A stretch of DNA of 64,000 nucleotides from Lingula anatina (taxonomy: Eukaryota; Brachiopoda; Lingulata; Lingulida; Lingulidae). The DNA lies in NCBI RefSeq assembly GCF_001039355.2, contig NW_019775484.1, forward strand, positions 304,551-368,550. The letters run 5' to 3'. Each line of letters begins with the position of its first letter. The stretch's first letter is position 1. Positions 38,101 through 50,900 of the stretch are shown in pieces. The position numbers and the translations under genes were made by a program. The notes under the pieces are model-generated. The model had not been told where the DNA came from. It saw only the letters and a list, made by a program, of their open reading frames with translations, and ran no database searches.

Positions 38101-38855
38101 CGTGCGGGTATATCAGGTGTACTATAAGACTTTTCCCATTATGATTCCAAAGATGTGGTGAATATCCATGTCATTAATATAAACTTGATTTCGTTATTCT
38201 TTTGAGTACTACATAACACATTGATTCTATTTAGGAACATTATACAGATAAGATACAGCTGTCAAGTCACTCACCAGGGCACTGTCCAGGGAAGCAGAAC
38301 TCGGTTTGTCTGTCAGCTCCAGGGCAGGGTTTACCTGTACCGATTGGAACTGGGTCATTGCACTGTCGGGTTCTATATCTCAGCCCCTGTGTACCACATG
38401 ACATGGAACATGTACTCCATGACCCCCAACCTCCCCAGGCACCATTAACTAAAATATTGCTAAAATAGTTAATTATTTGCGCTTCATTAACACCTTGTGT
38501 TGTTTAAGAGTGATCATTGCATTTTTTTACATTCGGTTTTTAGCGTTTTAGCCACCATGCTTTGATAGATACACCTTAAATTATTGATAAAAGTACGTGT
38601 GTTATTGCACTGTCGAGTATATCAAAATGCGGTCTACTAGTATACGTTCGTGGAGTATTTCTATTATTATTCCATATCAAGTAAATTCATACGGGTTATT
38701 TTTAGGATTTTTATGTTTCGATTTTTTTCTGGCGCTCGGTACTTGGTAAATTATCGGCAATTTATAGGGAAATAAAAATGGCTTGTTCCAGGAAGCATGG
38801 ATTACAGAAGAATAGCAGTCATTCAAAGGCACTGCTGTACAATTAAAATGCAACC

Positions 38856-38898
<43 letters not shown>

Positions 38899-40192
38899 TG
38901 TGTGTGTGTTTGTGTGGATTCGGATTATCTATTCCACATTAAATTTATACAGTTTGTTCTTAATCATTTATCAATTAATGACTTACCTGGATAAGATTCA
39001 CATATAAAAGGATTCTTATGTGTGCATGTCTGATCATTCAATCCCAATGTCTGGTATGAATTTCTGTAGAATTGCATACAGTCTTCTCCACCGGAATCAT
39101 TTGGTTCACCAGGTAACCATACTCCACTGTATACGGGTTTACCATTAGAGGACCATACCCAGTACCCATCATCCTTGGGCTCTTTGCCGTCAACCCAGTA
39201 CCAAAGGAATACTTAAATGCATAACGAATATTTGATGAAAAAAATCCATATTTATTCTTTGTGCAAGATATTGTCGGAAAACAAAACTATTAAAATTCCC
39301 CTTAGCAAAATGAAAAGTTTGCAGCAATATTGCAACGAGTTTTATTGCTGCTGATTTGCAGCCATATTGCAGTAAATTTGCTGCAAATTTGCAAGAAAAA
39401 AATGACAGTTTGCAGCAATATTGTATTCGCTGCTATTGAACAACGTTCGGAGAAACAAACAACTAAACGCAGTAACCGTCGAGCACAGGTCTACCTCCAA
39501 CAGTGGCTGCGCCACCCAAATACTATTCTGCTGCCAATACTGTGGAAAATCCTGTACCGCCCACATTGGGCTAGTCTCGTACGAAAAAATTTGCCGTCGC
39601 CATACACTTATAATAAGTGACAGTAGGTGATGATGACTCTAAAATTTGCCGTTGCCGTACACTTACAATAAGTGACAGCAGGTGATTATGATTCTAAAAT
39701 TTGCCGTCGCCATACACTTATAATAAGTGACAGCAGGTGATGATGATTCTAAAATTTGCCGTCGCCATACACTTATAATAAGTGACAGCAGGTGATGATA
39801 ATTCTAAAATTTGCCGTTGCCATACGCTTATAATAAGTGACAGTAGGTGATGATGATTCTAAAATCTGAATTTGTTGCTTTTGGTCTACGGCAAGTTTGG
39901 GACAAGTTTTGATTTGCATATAAAATTATCGCCTGTACTTACTTTTTTTCCTGGTCATGTAGCTTATGAAAGTGTCTCTTTTGGATACAGTGTCTACGAT
40001 AGCTAAATGAGTTCCTTCGTTTTCACACCGACGACGTGCATCGTCCCAGCTCAGTAGGGGAGTCTTGTAGAAACGAAAGCAGGAATTATCTAAAGGGACA
40101 TAGTATTTTGGGCACTGCACTAAGCCTGTCACCAGTTGCATTAAAGCACTGAAGAAAACTCCCACTGGAAAAGTATGTATTGATACCATCAT
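35144..40192 (-). CDS. Locus G: secreted CTLD-TSP1-TSP1-CTLD protein
   Basis: Exons: 39943-40192, 38987-39211, 38275-38448, 37790-37960, 35654-35860, 35144-35376; phase 1 throughout, 1260 nt, 419 aa, the same total as locus A. The ATG pair at 40192 opens a signal peptide that ends near residue 26 (LVTGLVQCP). CTLD1 has GEPNDSGG and GLND, an EPN-type loop. TSP1 repeats read WGGWGSWSTCSMSCG and WGVWTHWSTCSKTCG. CTLD2 (KLCPDLFTEATDTLC; FLWQDAPCWERKPFICEL) is closest to A and E. Exon 1 sequence (VDTVSKRDTFISYM) and the upstream DNA are instead closest to H and I, so the 5' and 3' halves have different nearest relatives. Secreted; ligand unknown. Confidence 0.9.
35945..37615 (-). mobile_element. 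Decayed Tc1/mariner-type element in locus G intron 4
   Basis: Ends near 35945 (CTGCCCTAGAACAAAAAAGT) and near 37585-37613 (GGTAGGGGTGACATTTTTTGC) resemble the element at 31414-32470. Minus-strand fragments FQHDNYTPRK and SPWPAQFVDQKL recall the Tc1 transposase DNAP and WP-x-QSPD motifs. Longer than a typical copy, so probably carries a further insertion. Broken by stops. Confidence 0.65.
37685..37740 (-). pseudogene. TSP1 relic in locus G
   Basis: Minus strand reads MWNMWTRWSTG about 50 bp after the second TSP1 exon, as in A and E. Confidence 0.6.
38862..38911. repeat. CT/TG microsatellite
   Basis: A CT run followed by a TG run in locus G intron 2, about 75 bp upstream of the CTLD1b exon on the plus axis. 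Confidence 0.9.
39297..39425. repeat. Dispersed TTTGCAGCAATATTGC-rich repeat, copy a
   Basis: Reiterated TTTGCAGCAA and CAATATTGC units after CCTTAGCAAAATGAAAAG. The same start and units recur at 40725-40845, on the other side of exon 1 of locus G. Confidence 0.6.
39586..39860. repeat. 55-bp tandem repeat, five copies
   Basis: Five consecutive 55-bp units, each starting AAAATTTGCCGTCGCCATAC or a close variant and ending GATGATGATTCT-like. Units differ at a few positions. Lies in intron 1 of locus G, ending about 80 bp from exon 1. Confidence 0.9.
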
Positions 40193-40384
40193 GATTGTAG
40201 TTGACGCCTTGCTGAGGTTCGCTGTTAGTTTTGCTCTTCCTTTTCAAGGGTACCTTTTTAATCGGTTCTTTAAATATCATGTTATTTATACTATTACTCA
40301 CAAACCCAAAGAGCGATAAGGGCATTGCTGTTATCCCACGAAGGTCTAGTGAGATCACGTATGCCTTTTAAAGGTAAACTGATT

Positions 40385-40487
40385 TTGCCCTTTTTACCCC
40401 CTTCAAAAAGAGATAAATAACGACATTATTTATCAACCTTGAACTATTTCAGTTAATCTTGTCACCATGCACTCAAATGCAGCCACT
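40385..40487 (-). promoter_or_regulatory. Conserved upstream block of locus G
   Basis: Contains AGATAAATAACGAC and a CTTGTCACCATG block shared with the upstream DNA of H (53585-53700) and I (62833-62948). It lies about 200 bp upstream of the start codon. A regulatory role is inferred from conservation only. Confidence 0.4.
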
Positions 40488-41921
40488 CTGGTGGCCTGGT
40501 GGTGTAGGCTCCACTTCAGTACAGACCGCATTTATAAAAGTTGGGACAAGATACCTGTCGGAATAGCCATCAGGTGCCATGAAAGGAATAAGTAAAAGAT
40601 ATTAAAGTTCGAAGAAAAAACTTCTCTCTCGTTCTCTCTCCCGCAATGTTCAAAGTTAATCAAAAATTTATCTTTCATCTTTTCCCAAACCAGCCATTGA
40701 TCAGAGCAAAAAATGTTCAGTGCCCTTAGCAAAATGAAAAGTTTGCAGGGGTTTGCAAAAAAAGTTATTGCTGCAAATTTGCTGCAAATCTGTAAGAAGG
40801 AATAGCAGTTTGCAGCAATATTGCAGAAGATTTGCAATAGGTCTGTTATTCCCTAAGGGTAGCTGCACATGTCCCCCTTTGGCCACAAGGCAGTGTTTTC
40901 TATTCATTGTCCTTACTGAGTAGAATATGCATAGGGGGGTCCATTTACGAAAAATGCGGTGCACGTTTTGGGCGGCTTTGTCAGCATACTTCTCTAAGTT
41001 TTTTCCAAAAATAACAAGAAGATGGAAAATAATGGAGAGTCATCAAGTTGGATAGTCTATGAAGCCACACAGAAAAGCAACAAGTTTCCTGTCCAAACAG
41101 GTCCAAACAGGCATCAAAAGGACGTAAAACGAATCATGAAATTGAATCTATTATTACAATCATGTAGTTAATCAAAATGATACATTGATTAATTGATGTC
41201 GAACCAACTATACATTGGTCATTTTTTGGTTATTATATATGATTATATATAGTAATAAATGGCTATTTTGCCAACAATACATGACAGAGAAACAGTAGGC
41301 CTATATGCAATTACAGACTGGACTACATATTATGGATATTATATAAGTTATCATAGGTTATTACCGTAAAATGTTACATGCACCTACTTTGTAACGAATT
41401 GAGGGTTTCATCATAGTAATATGCGACATTGGTCGATGTAGTAAGAACATTTTACATATAGGCCTATCAATATGTTCTTATGTGTGCCACACGGTGAATG
41501 TACTTTGGTAATCGTTTCGTAACAAACAACCTATGTCACTGAAGTTTGTCCAAAAGGTGAGGTGAAGGTCGAGTGTACAAGCGTGACTCCCAAAACTCTA
41601 ATAATTCCTTCACTTATTCACTGAAAAATATTTAATATTTCACTGTCAATGTTTTTAAATGTTAATAGCTATTATAAAGCGCATTGTGATTTTATCTAAT
41701 GCGCCATAAAGAATTCAGCATTACTTATTATTATCAATCATCAAAATCACGACGTATACAAAAATTGTTCATGCTATACTGTATATGATTTCAAGCCATC
41801 AAATTACTTCAGTTGAATCGGGCTTAAAAAACATCACACTCATTGTAAGAGTGTTCTGCTTGAATCAGTATTTCGGAAGGTCGTGATGCAGGTCAATTAG
41901 CAGTTACGAAGTTTGTTCTCT
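40488..41921. other. Intergenic region G-H
   Basis: No exon recognised. Repeat copy b lies at about 40725-40845. From about 41000 to 41921 the DNA matches the 3' flank of locus I (about 55130-56022), including a duplicated GTCCAAACAG pair near 41091-41110. Confidence 0.6.
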
Positions 41922-44900
41922 TTACACTTTATCAAACTCGCATACAGCATAGTTTAATTCATCACAAGGGACGACCCTCCACTGGAAAGCTGTGTTTCCG
42001 TCCATCACTGCACAGTTCTTGGTGCGGTCATTGGACGCAGGAAGGGTCAGACCTGTACCCCATTCGTTGTACAGGGTGACAACTTTACTCCCGTCACCGT
42101 AAACGAAAGTTCCTTCTTGTGCTTTGTCGTTAAGACCTGGTAATGATAAAGCATCAAATCATCTGCAATCACGTTATTCTAAAGAATTTGAAAGCGTGAC
42201 TTGGTAAGGCCTGATCAAGGAAATTGCCATTCTTAAACAAACCTAGAATTCATTCCATAAAATTCAACATAGAAAACTTAATACTTTTGTCCGATATAAT
42301 ATCTGATGAAATTTGATGAGCATCTAAGAACAAGAGATATTCACATTATTATGGCAATAGCCATTCGTTGAGAAATGTAGGGACAAAAAAGAGCTATACA
42401 AAGAATACAAAACCTACCCATCCAGTAAGAGTTTGGGGGATTTAAAAAGCTGGTGACCGTTTTGTATGTCACTTTGTCCTTAATGTCCACCAAATGTGCA
42501 CCAGGATGGACGCTTCCACACAGCTGTGATGCGTTGCTATGGGTAACCAAAGCTGCCGACGAAACAAACAAACAGCGTTTGTTTGCTTCTACAAATTTAT
42601 CGGGGCACCTCTTGTCTAAAAGTTGAAATCAAAGAAACAATCAATATTTCGTGCGTTTTGTGCGTAGATCACTTCTTTACCACAAATGTCGTTTTTTTTT
42701 TATTACAGAGGAATACCTAATAAACCAATTGTATTGGAAATACACATCAGAAAGCCTTACCACAACTGTGTCCATAATGCAACTGCGAAAAATACTATGA
42801 CTCACACACGCTGACTAACAATATTATTAGTATATATGTTACAATTCATTAATCGTTCTTTTTTAGGGGGAGAGGGGTATTGTATAATGCAGCAAAATAA
42901 AATCTTACAATGGACATCAATGTTTTCTAAATATATTTATGTGACATTTAATCTAAAAATAACAACAACAATCCTGTACGGCATTTAGTATCAGAGGCCA
43001 TACGTAAAATCATGAAACAAAAGAGTAAATGGATCATTTCACAAAGATATTGCTGTGATTTCGTGTAATATATACATAATTTGGACTTGCCCCACTACTA
43101 CCGCTTTTAAATAAAGTACTTTCCAATGTGAAAAGGAATTGGCAGTAATTAAAAAAAGTAATAGTAAACAGTTTTAAAATATTTCACAAAACATGTGCCT
43201 GTAGCTATACTTCTTACCGCAATTGTCTCCGTAAAATCCATTGTTACATGTACAGTTATAACTTCCCACAGTGTTGATACACTGCATTCCAGAACTGGGA
43301 CATGCGTCATGATAGTTGCATTCATCAATATCTAAAAATAAAGGAACAGTGGTAAAGTGAAACAGGACAAAGAGCATCAATACACACGTTTAATGGAGAT
43401 TAACAAAATACGTCTTAGTCGTATAAACCCTTACCCTACCTCTTGCGATGCGTTATAGATCATTTAGGCAAAACGCCTGATACATTCTACAGTATTAGGC
43501 ATAAAATATTATTTATACTTTCTGCGGTAACAAAGCAATCCCACCTTATATTTCTCTACAAATCAAAATAGTTTTTTTTTTTCTTTCTATTCTCAGTATT
43601 ACATAATGCCAACATATAAGTACCAACGCAAGAGCCTCCTTGAAAACCAGGTAAGCATTCGCATCTGTAGGAGCCTTTCTTGTTTACGCAGCGAGCATTA
43701 ACTGGACAGACGTCTTCAAGGCATTCATTAATATCTGAAACAAATATGGAAATTCCATTAATAAGATTTATAATTATAATTTCTGAAAGCACGTTATATA
43801 CATCCAGCGCTTCATAGACATTGTGTGTTTGTTGGTCGTCCGTTAGAGTCCACGGTGGTTTCCATATAATGTCATTTTAATTTCAATGAAAAGCAAAGTT
43901 ATTTACTGAAGTATCATGGACATTGAAAGTGACCTATTATTTGTACATGGCAAAATCCATACATGGAAGTCAAGATCCAAATTACGACCAGATGAACAAA
44001 TCAACTATGTCAACGTTTGAAAATTCGTAAGCTGACGTGTGTATTGAACTGAAACTTGGGGCAATTTTACACAATTGCATTTGAATAAAGAGCAAATGTT
44101 ATGCTGAATATATTATAAATAATATCACTAATAACTATGATGGCTACCTCTGAAGAAAAACTACACCTATATTAATTCGACGTCTTGTGGGTAACGTTAC
44201 GTTTCGTTTACCTGTGCATGTTCCATTCATGTTGGCTTCATAACCTGGCAGACAGTCGCAGTTGAAATCTGTACCATTTAGTATACATGGATGTATTCCA
44301 CAACTACAACCTTCGTAAGCTACAGAAAGTATGGAGAGCCGTACTCATTTAATTGTACTTGAAAATGTATTTTCTTTTTTAAATGCCTAAATAACTGAAA
44401 GCAAATGGATGCTTTTTTTTACTATCGAATAATTAGCGTTTGTAATTAATTGATATCTCTTCGTTTTATATTTTCATTTAAATGGCATTTAAATGACATT
44501 ATTGTAGATCTAAAACGATACACCAGAAAATGTACGAAAATCCACTCAGAAAAAATGCAAATATTATATTGTCTAAAATTCACGTAAAGATATAAATTAA
44601 GAGTTAATGAAAAATGAAAAATGTTATTTTAAAAGTATACAAGTGACTTTAAAACAAAACTTTACATAAAGAATACCCACTTCTGCACTTGGACACGTTT
44701 TTCACTCCAATTCTGTCGGTGGTAGTGTCATTGGGGCACTGCTTGCACTTCAACTGACCAACTTCGTCCTGATACTGACCAAATGGACACGCTGCGCATT
44801 TCTCTTCATCGACGTCATGGTATGTTCCTTCTGGGCAGGTCACTGTAATTGAAGCCCCAAACAGCATTCAGAAAGAATAGCTTTAAGTATAAACAACGAG

Positions 44901-47900
44901 ATACTAGCGGGAAGTTACACACAAATTTTGGGGAAATGTATACGGTTATTTGATCTAATAAAAGATTCGGCAGAATTAAAATAAACATTTTATGGATCGA
45001 CAACTGACGCACGTACGGCAATTAAACATTTTCCTGATGGAGCCCGGGGAACACACAAATGATGGCTGGGATATCCTTATGTTATCACCCTTTACCGGGA
45101 CAATAACGCCATCTATTTTTAAGGATATGGTTTGGGACACTAGGGCTGATTTCATTGCTGCCGCCTGGGCGCTGCAAAACAAAATAGTAAACACAGTGAT
45201 AAGTGAAAAATGGATAACTGTAACTTAAAAAGTCTTCATTTGCCTTAGATTAGCTAATTAATAATTCAATAACTCTTTAAAGAGTTACTTTAGTAAAACA
45301 TTTATAAGGTTGTTACACATACCTATATAACAATTTTCTACCGTTGTGAATCGCTAAAAATGATATTGTGATACATGTACGTTCTAAATCGAACATAATT
45401 AAATGCGTGAAAATGCCCGGAATTCCAGTTACTTTACTGATAATTTTCATATATCGTTTGTCGGCCTATTCCCCACACCCTTCAAAAATATTGTCAGTAT
45501 ACATTTTGTAAGCTTTGACATTACTAATATTAGACTTAAAAGTAAATTGTTTCTTAAAGGACAATGTTCATGTAAAAATCCATTTCTCGAATTTTGAAGA
45601 TACAGCACTCAATCTATACACTAGAGGTATGTTTTAATCGATCCCCGCCATTTAAAAATTATAAAAACAATCTATTAGTAGAAAAAAAGCGTTTTAGTAA
45701 ACCTCACCTCAATATGCAAAAATGAAGCAACAGATCTGGGTCACGTGGTACTGTGACAACAATCACGATAAAGGTCTTTGAGACTCAACTGAGCTGCGTG
45801 GTGCATACAGACGGAGAAGTTAAGGAAAGTTGTGTTGAACGGAGTTGAGGAATTTTCGTTATGCCTCGGTGTGTTGCCGTGGGATTCACCAAAATTGCAG
45901 CTCTCGTTGACAATCTTTCTTTGTCTGTGACGGTCTTCCGTGACTTACTTACTAACTTCGGTGACAATAGTTGCGATGCTCTAGATCATGGTCACCTCAG
46001 GTGGTTTAGATCATATCAAGAGCTGGTAGTCTTTCAGATTAACTGTCATCAGTTGGCAAACTTACTGATTGCTGATGCATTTTAAATGCATTGTAGTTGA
46101 CCAAAAGCTCGTTTACAACAAACCTGTTAATTATGCACCGCTGCAATTCCCAAGCCAGGTAATAACAGGTATGAAACTCGTCTTGGTGGGCTTTCATATT
46201 TTTCAATATATCTCATTTATTTCATGGGGTTATTTTATTGGTATTTGTAAATGACGTTAAATATCAATACTTAAACAATTAAGTTCAAACACGGTCGCGA
46301 ACATTAATAAAAGAAATTGCTCTCAGGGTATCTTGAAGCTTCCGTGGAAGAAAACGTGTTGAGGAAAAACAGGAAAAAGAGCGTTATATTAAAGAAAAAA
46401 TGGGAACTGCTATAATAAAATGGTTCGTTATCCTAATTCGTTTATGCTTTGAGGATTTGTTTCTGAAGATTATTTCATCTGAAATATTAAATAATTTAAA
46501 AGATTGATTATTTTATAACTTGAAACGCAAATTCTGCGTCAGTACGCAATTTTTTTTATTTTTTTATTTTTTTTTTTTTTTTGCAAATTTGTAAGCTTAT
46601 AACACCGTGCTATAAAGATCTACTCAAGAAAAAAATTTGCTTGGGTAAAATTGAGTACGGAATGAACTGGAGACACTTGGCTTGTCATTAAGTTTACACG
46701 AAAATATGTCAGGTAACTTTATACTGTCTTTGAAAGAGTAAAGATTGAAAGATAATTTTAGACAAACTTTGACGGGGGAAATACCTACAAAGAGTAATGG
46801 GCTATTTCGCCAACATCTTGTTGAAAATTTTACACTGCAATTCTATTCAAATAAGCTAAGGAACTAATTGCCAAATTAATACTCTCATCACATAACAGGG
46901 GGGTAACCAGACCTGCAAAAATTGTACGCACATATTTAAAAAGATTACAAGCACATACAGCAAAATGTAGACTTACGCAAAACATGAAGGACAGCGTAAT
47001 CACAGCAAATGTACCTCATATAGTAGCTTAATTTCCATTAATAATAAAATCATCATTTAAGTCAAAAATATTCTTGCGATTTAATAACTATTTTAATTTA
47101 CCCAGAACGGTATATTTATTTTAAAGGCGGTTAACTGAAATATAGTTTTATGATTTGTTTGTGAAAATTGCCCATGTCACCCTGTTAGTTTGGAGGTCTA
47201 AGCTGGATCAAGTCCGTGTTAAAATTCCTATGAAGTTGTGCAGGAAAAATTCTTCCTTTCTTTCTCTAGCTCCTCGATAAACCTGGTGTTCAGATTTTAT
47301 CTAGTACCCCCAGGTCTACGGGAGCTGCGCTTTGTAACTAACGCACAGGTAGATTTTTACCTGAGATAACTGGAGTAAAGCTTAGATAGAGAGTGCGTTC
47401 GATACAAGCAAGACAAATTGAATGCCATTTAACCCTCTAATTAAGAGGTAAAGGAAGTTCCAGTTAGATGGATGATTAAGATAGGACTTGTAAAGGTAAC
47501 GGGCATTGTTTACCTCAGTTTAATAAAAGTATGCAAGACGGAGTGTCAGCGGTTTAATAAAATAAATTGAATTTCACAAATAACATGGACCTCATATGCA
47601 ATAATCAACATTTCCCTTAACTCATTCAAATGCAGTGTTTTATACAACTTGGGATAACCATAATGAAATGCTTGTTAAAGAAATGACTAGACGGGAAATG
47701 GTTTTACACAGCTTCACGAGGATTTAGACCCCTCGGGTAAGAGATTTGAATGAGTATAAATTTTTATCAGAAGCCAGAGAAGTCATCTTACAGGTAGACA
47801 ATGCAGCTCAGTTTGACAGCTAAGCACGCTCTGTTCTCCAGTGGCTCGATTGTCGTCATTGGACCACGTGACCACGTAGCTCATTAACTCCCAGGCCGAG

Positions 47901-50900
47901 CAAATAGGACGTTTTTTAAAGCCAAAAATTTACAAAATGAGCTTTTAATTTGTGTATTTGGATAAAGATATCGTTAGTTGGGCATGTTTTCTGAAGAATA
48001 TGTTCCGTTCAGGCCATTCTGACGGCATGAAGCAAACCCTTTAACGCAACAGAGGAAAGGGAATTTTGGTTAGTGCATGATTAGCTTTCATTTGGCTTAT
48101 ATTTTTTCGTAATATTCTGTAGAATTTGGAGATGAAGAGATAAAGTTTATAATTATTATTACTCTTGAAATAGCACTGATAGCTGTATGCGGAACAATGT
48201 ATATACACTGTGAACCACGGTTTGTTTAAATTGTTGTTGTCTCCTAAACTGACACGAAAACAAAGCCTATCCTCAACGTCTAATTAAAAACAATCGCTAT
48301 TCATTCTAAAGGCGTAGTTTGCAACACATTTACGTTGCTCCAGTTCTGTTTCCTACGTTTAACTCTGGACAATGAAAAAGACGCATAGTATCACAATATA
48401 GTCAAGCAATATAGACATACCGTCAATGCTCGATTTAAACAAGATATCTTACCTCAGATGTCTCAGGTTTTTGGACAGTGCTACAGTGGCGGACTGCTGA
48501 GTGGCCAAGGGTCCCTTAGGGACGGCCGCGTAAAGGTTAATCGTCATTCTGAATAGTTTTTCTTGGGATATTGCTCGTCTGAGAGAGCTTGCGTGCATCC
48601 TTTTAATTTGTATGTCTTTTATCTAAATGAAGACAGTAATTTTTTTTTTTTTTTAGCTTAGAGTAATTAATAATAATAATAATAAGTAAGATAAAAACGC
48701 ATTGCAATAACAAGTTCAAAGCTGTGAAGATTCTCAATGAGCTGTCTTATTAGCTTATTTTACATTAACTATACTTGTTATTTTCGAGTTAACGACTGGA
48801 ATTCACAGGTTACCTCACATGGATCAGTGCAGACGTTCAGTTTGCGTAGTTCCTTTTACATTTCCGATATGATTTTCTGCTTCAACACTTCATCAGATTC
48901 TATTGAAGCCATGGTGACTACGGGTCCGCTAATACCCAACATAATCTTAACCAGTTGCCCATCAGTGACTGGAAATGGTCACTTGTCATTAAAACAGGTT
49001 GGATTTTTATCTGTTTTATCTTTGATTTAAAGTGCAGTACAATGTCCCTAACAGGATAGGTCTACTGCAGAATGTCTTAATGTTTACATCAAATGAAAGG
49101 CAAGTTATTTGAACTGGCAACAATGCATAATCAACGCACTGTGTAATAAATACAATAATAAATACATTGCTTCTATACTATATCATGCCAAGTGCATCTT
49201 TTTTTCTACGGCTCTGCCTAAGATCATATAGATGGATGCAAAATCAAATGATGAAAAGAGAACATAAAAGCAAAACAGGTCATTGTCATCTGATGATTCA
49301 CCTTTACACTCCCCATTCTCAGCTGTCGTGTAATTTCCGCTTTTATCACGGACCTTCCATCCCCATCCAGTTTGGAGTCCACATTCAAACACGCTGCGGT
49401 CTGACATGTAATTGTAACCCTTGTCACATCGAACGTAGCAAACTTTATCGAGTTCGTTTCCTGAGCACGATGCGAAGCCATTATCAGGAACTGGGACATC
49501 ACTGATGCTACAGCTGCCATCAGCTAAAAGTAATTGTACCAGTAATTGGCATCGGGAGCATCTAGAGACTGATTTATTTGAAAGATATCCAACCAAAATA
49601 AACAACACACTTTCAATAAAACCCTTTTAATTAAGTAATTATTTCGTCAAGATGAAAACTTTTACGAATCTATACTTTTAAGTCTAACATACCAAAGCTA
49701 CACATGTATCTTTGTAACCTATTTCGTCACATGGCTCCGATGTTCGATGGTTGCACTTGCGTTCGACACTGTAAAATTCGTAATACATTAGAAGAGGTCA
49801 TTAAATCCACCAGGAGTTGCGACTAATCACTCTGAACTGGTACATAGAAATATCTTATCTTACGTTCACATTTAGGCAGGGGTATATACTTCCATTCGTA
49901 GGGTGACGAGCAGACGATAGGTGTGCTGTTTGAGGACTTGTAACCTCTGTCACACAGATAGTTGACATGGTCACCATAGCACAAGGAGGCAGACGTGTCG
50001 GGATATCCGTTTAGGATGTAACGTGCCGTTCCACAGCATTCTACCAACATTGAAAATATTCTCAACATAAGCTCCAATTTCCAGGATTCCTTTTATTAGT
50101 TAATAAGTTAATAAGCTTCAGTGATAATAATTACATACTTTGGAACGAATTACTTATGAAACCGCTACATGTACGTTTTGGTCTTGTCACAAGAGTATCA
50201 TGCTGAATGATAATAGTATTCATTTTACTTTTTCTTTCACTTACTTTTGCACTGTGGCTCCTCGTTTGTTAAGGTACCGTTTGCCTGACATGTTCTTGTC
50301 AGGCTCCCGCTGATCAGTTTGTGTTCTGGTAGACAGTGATACTTCACGTATTCGTTTTCATATATCCTGGCAGCAGATACCGAGGTTGTGGCCCCAGGAA
50401 CATTGTGTACCTGACAGGCTAAAATGATAAAATTAATTTAATTTTAGTTGATGAGTGTCAACAGTCATTACAAAATGTTTTCTTCGATCTGACAAATAGG
50501 TCATTTGCAAATTCTCATTTGTCCTGCGACAGAAGAGCAAGAAAAATTATAAACTTTATAAACTATGCCACGTTTTTTTTTATTTCATTTGAAGTTTATT
50601 CTATCAAAACACATTAATAGCTTTCTCAAGAATAGGACTATAGTGGGAAAATACATTTTAAAGTGTTCACCATATTAGGAACAATGTCCGGTTTTAAAGC
50701 AAGCATTTATATATAATATGCAACTTCTACACGTAGATAAAAAAAACTCGGCAGAGATAACCTGTCACAGCCTATACTTACTAGGACACTGTGGAGGATA
50801 ACAGACTTCAGTTTGTCTGTCAGCTCCAGGGCAGGGTTTACCGGGTCCAACAGGTGCTGGGTTATCACATATACGAGTGCGGGACCTCAGACCTTGAGAA

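Noticed and set aside
39586-39860. CRISPR-like array
   Set aside because: The units are contiguous 55-bp tandem copies without spacers, in a eukaryotic intron.
40480-40530. A-box-like TGGCCTGGTGG, possible SINE head
   Set aside because: No B box follows at the right distance and no second copy was seen.
45861-46085. Possible THAP zinc-finger start (MPRCVAVGF)
   Set aside because: Only the first residues resemble THAP; the second Cys pair and the rest of the pattern are absent.
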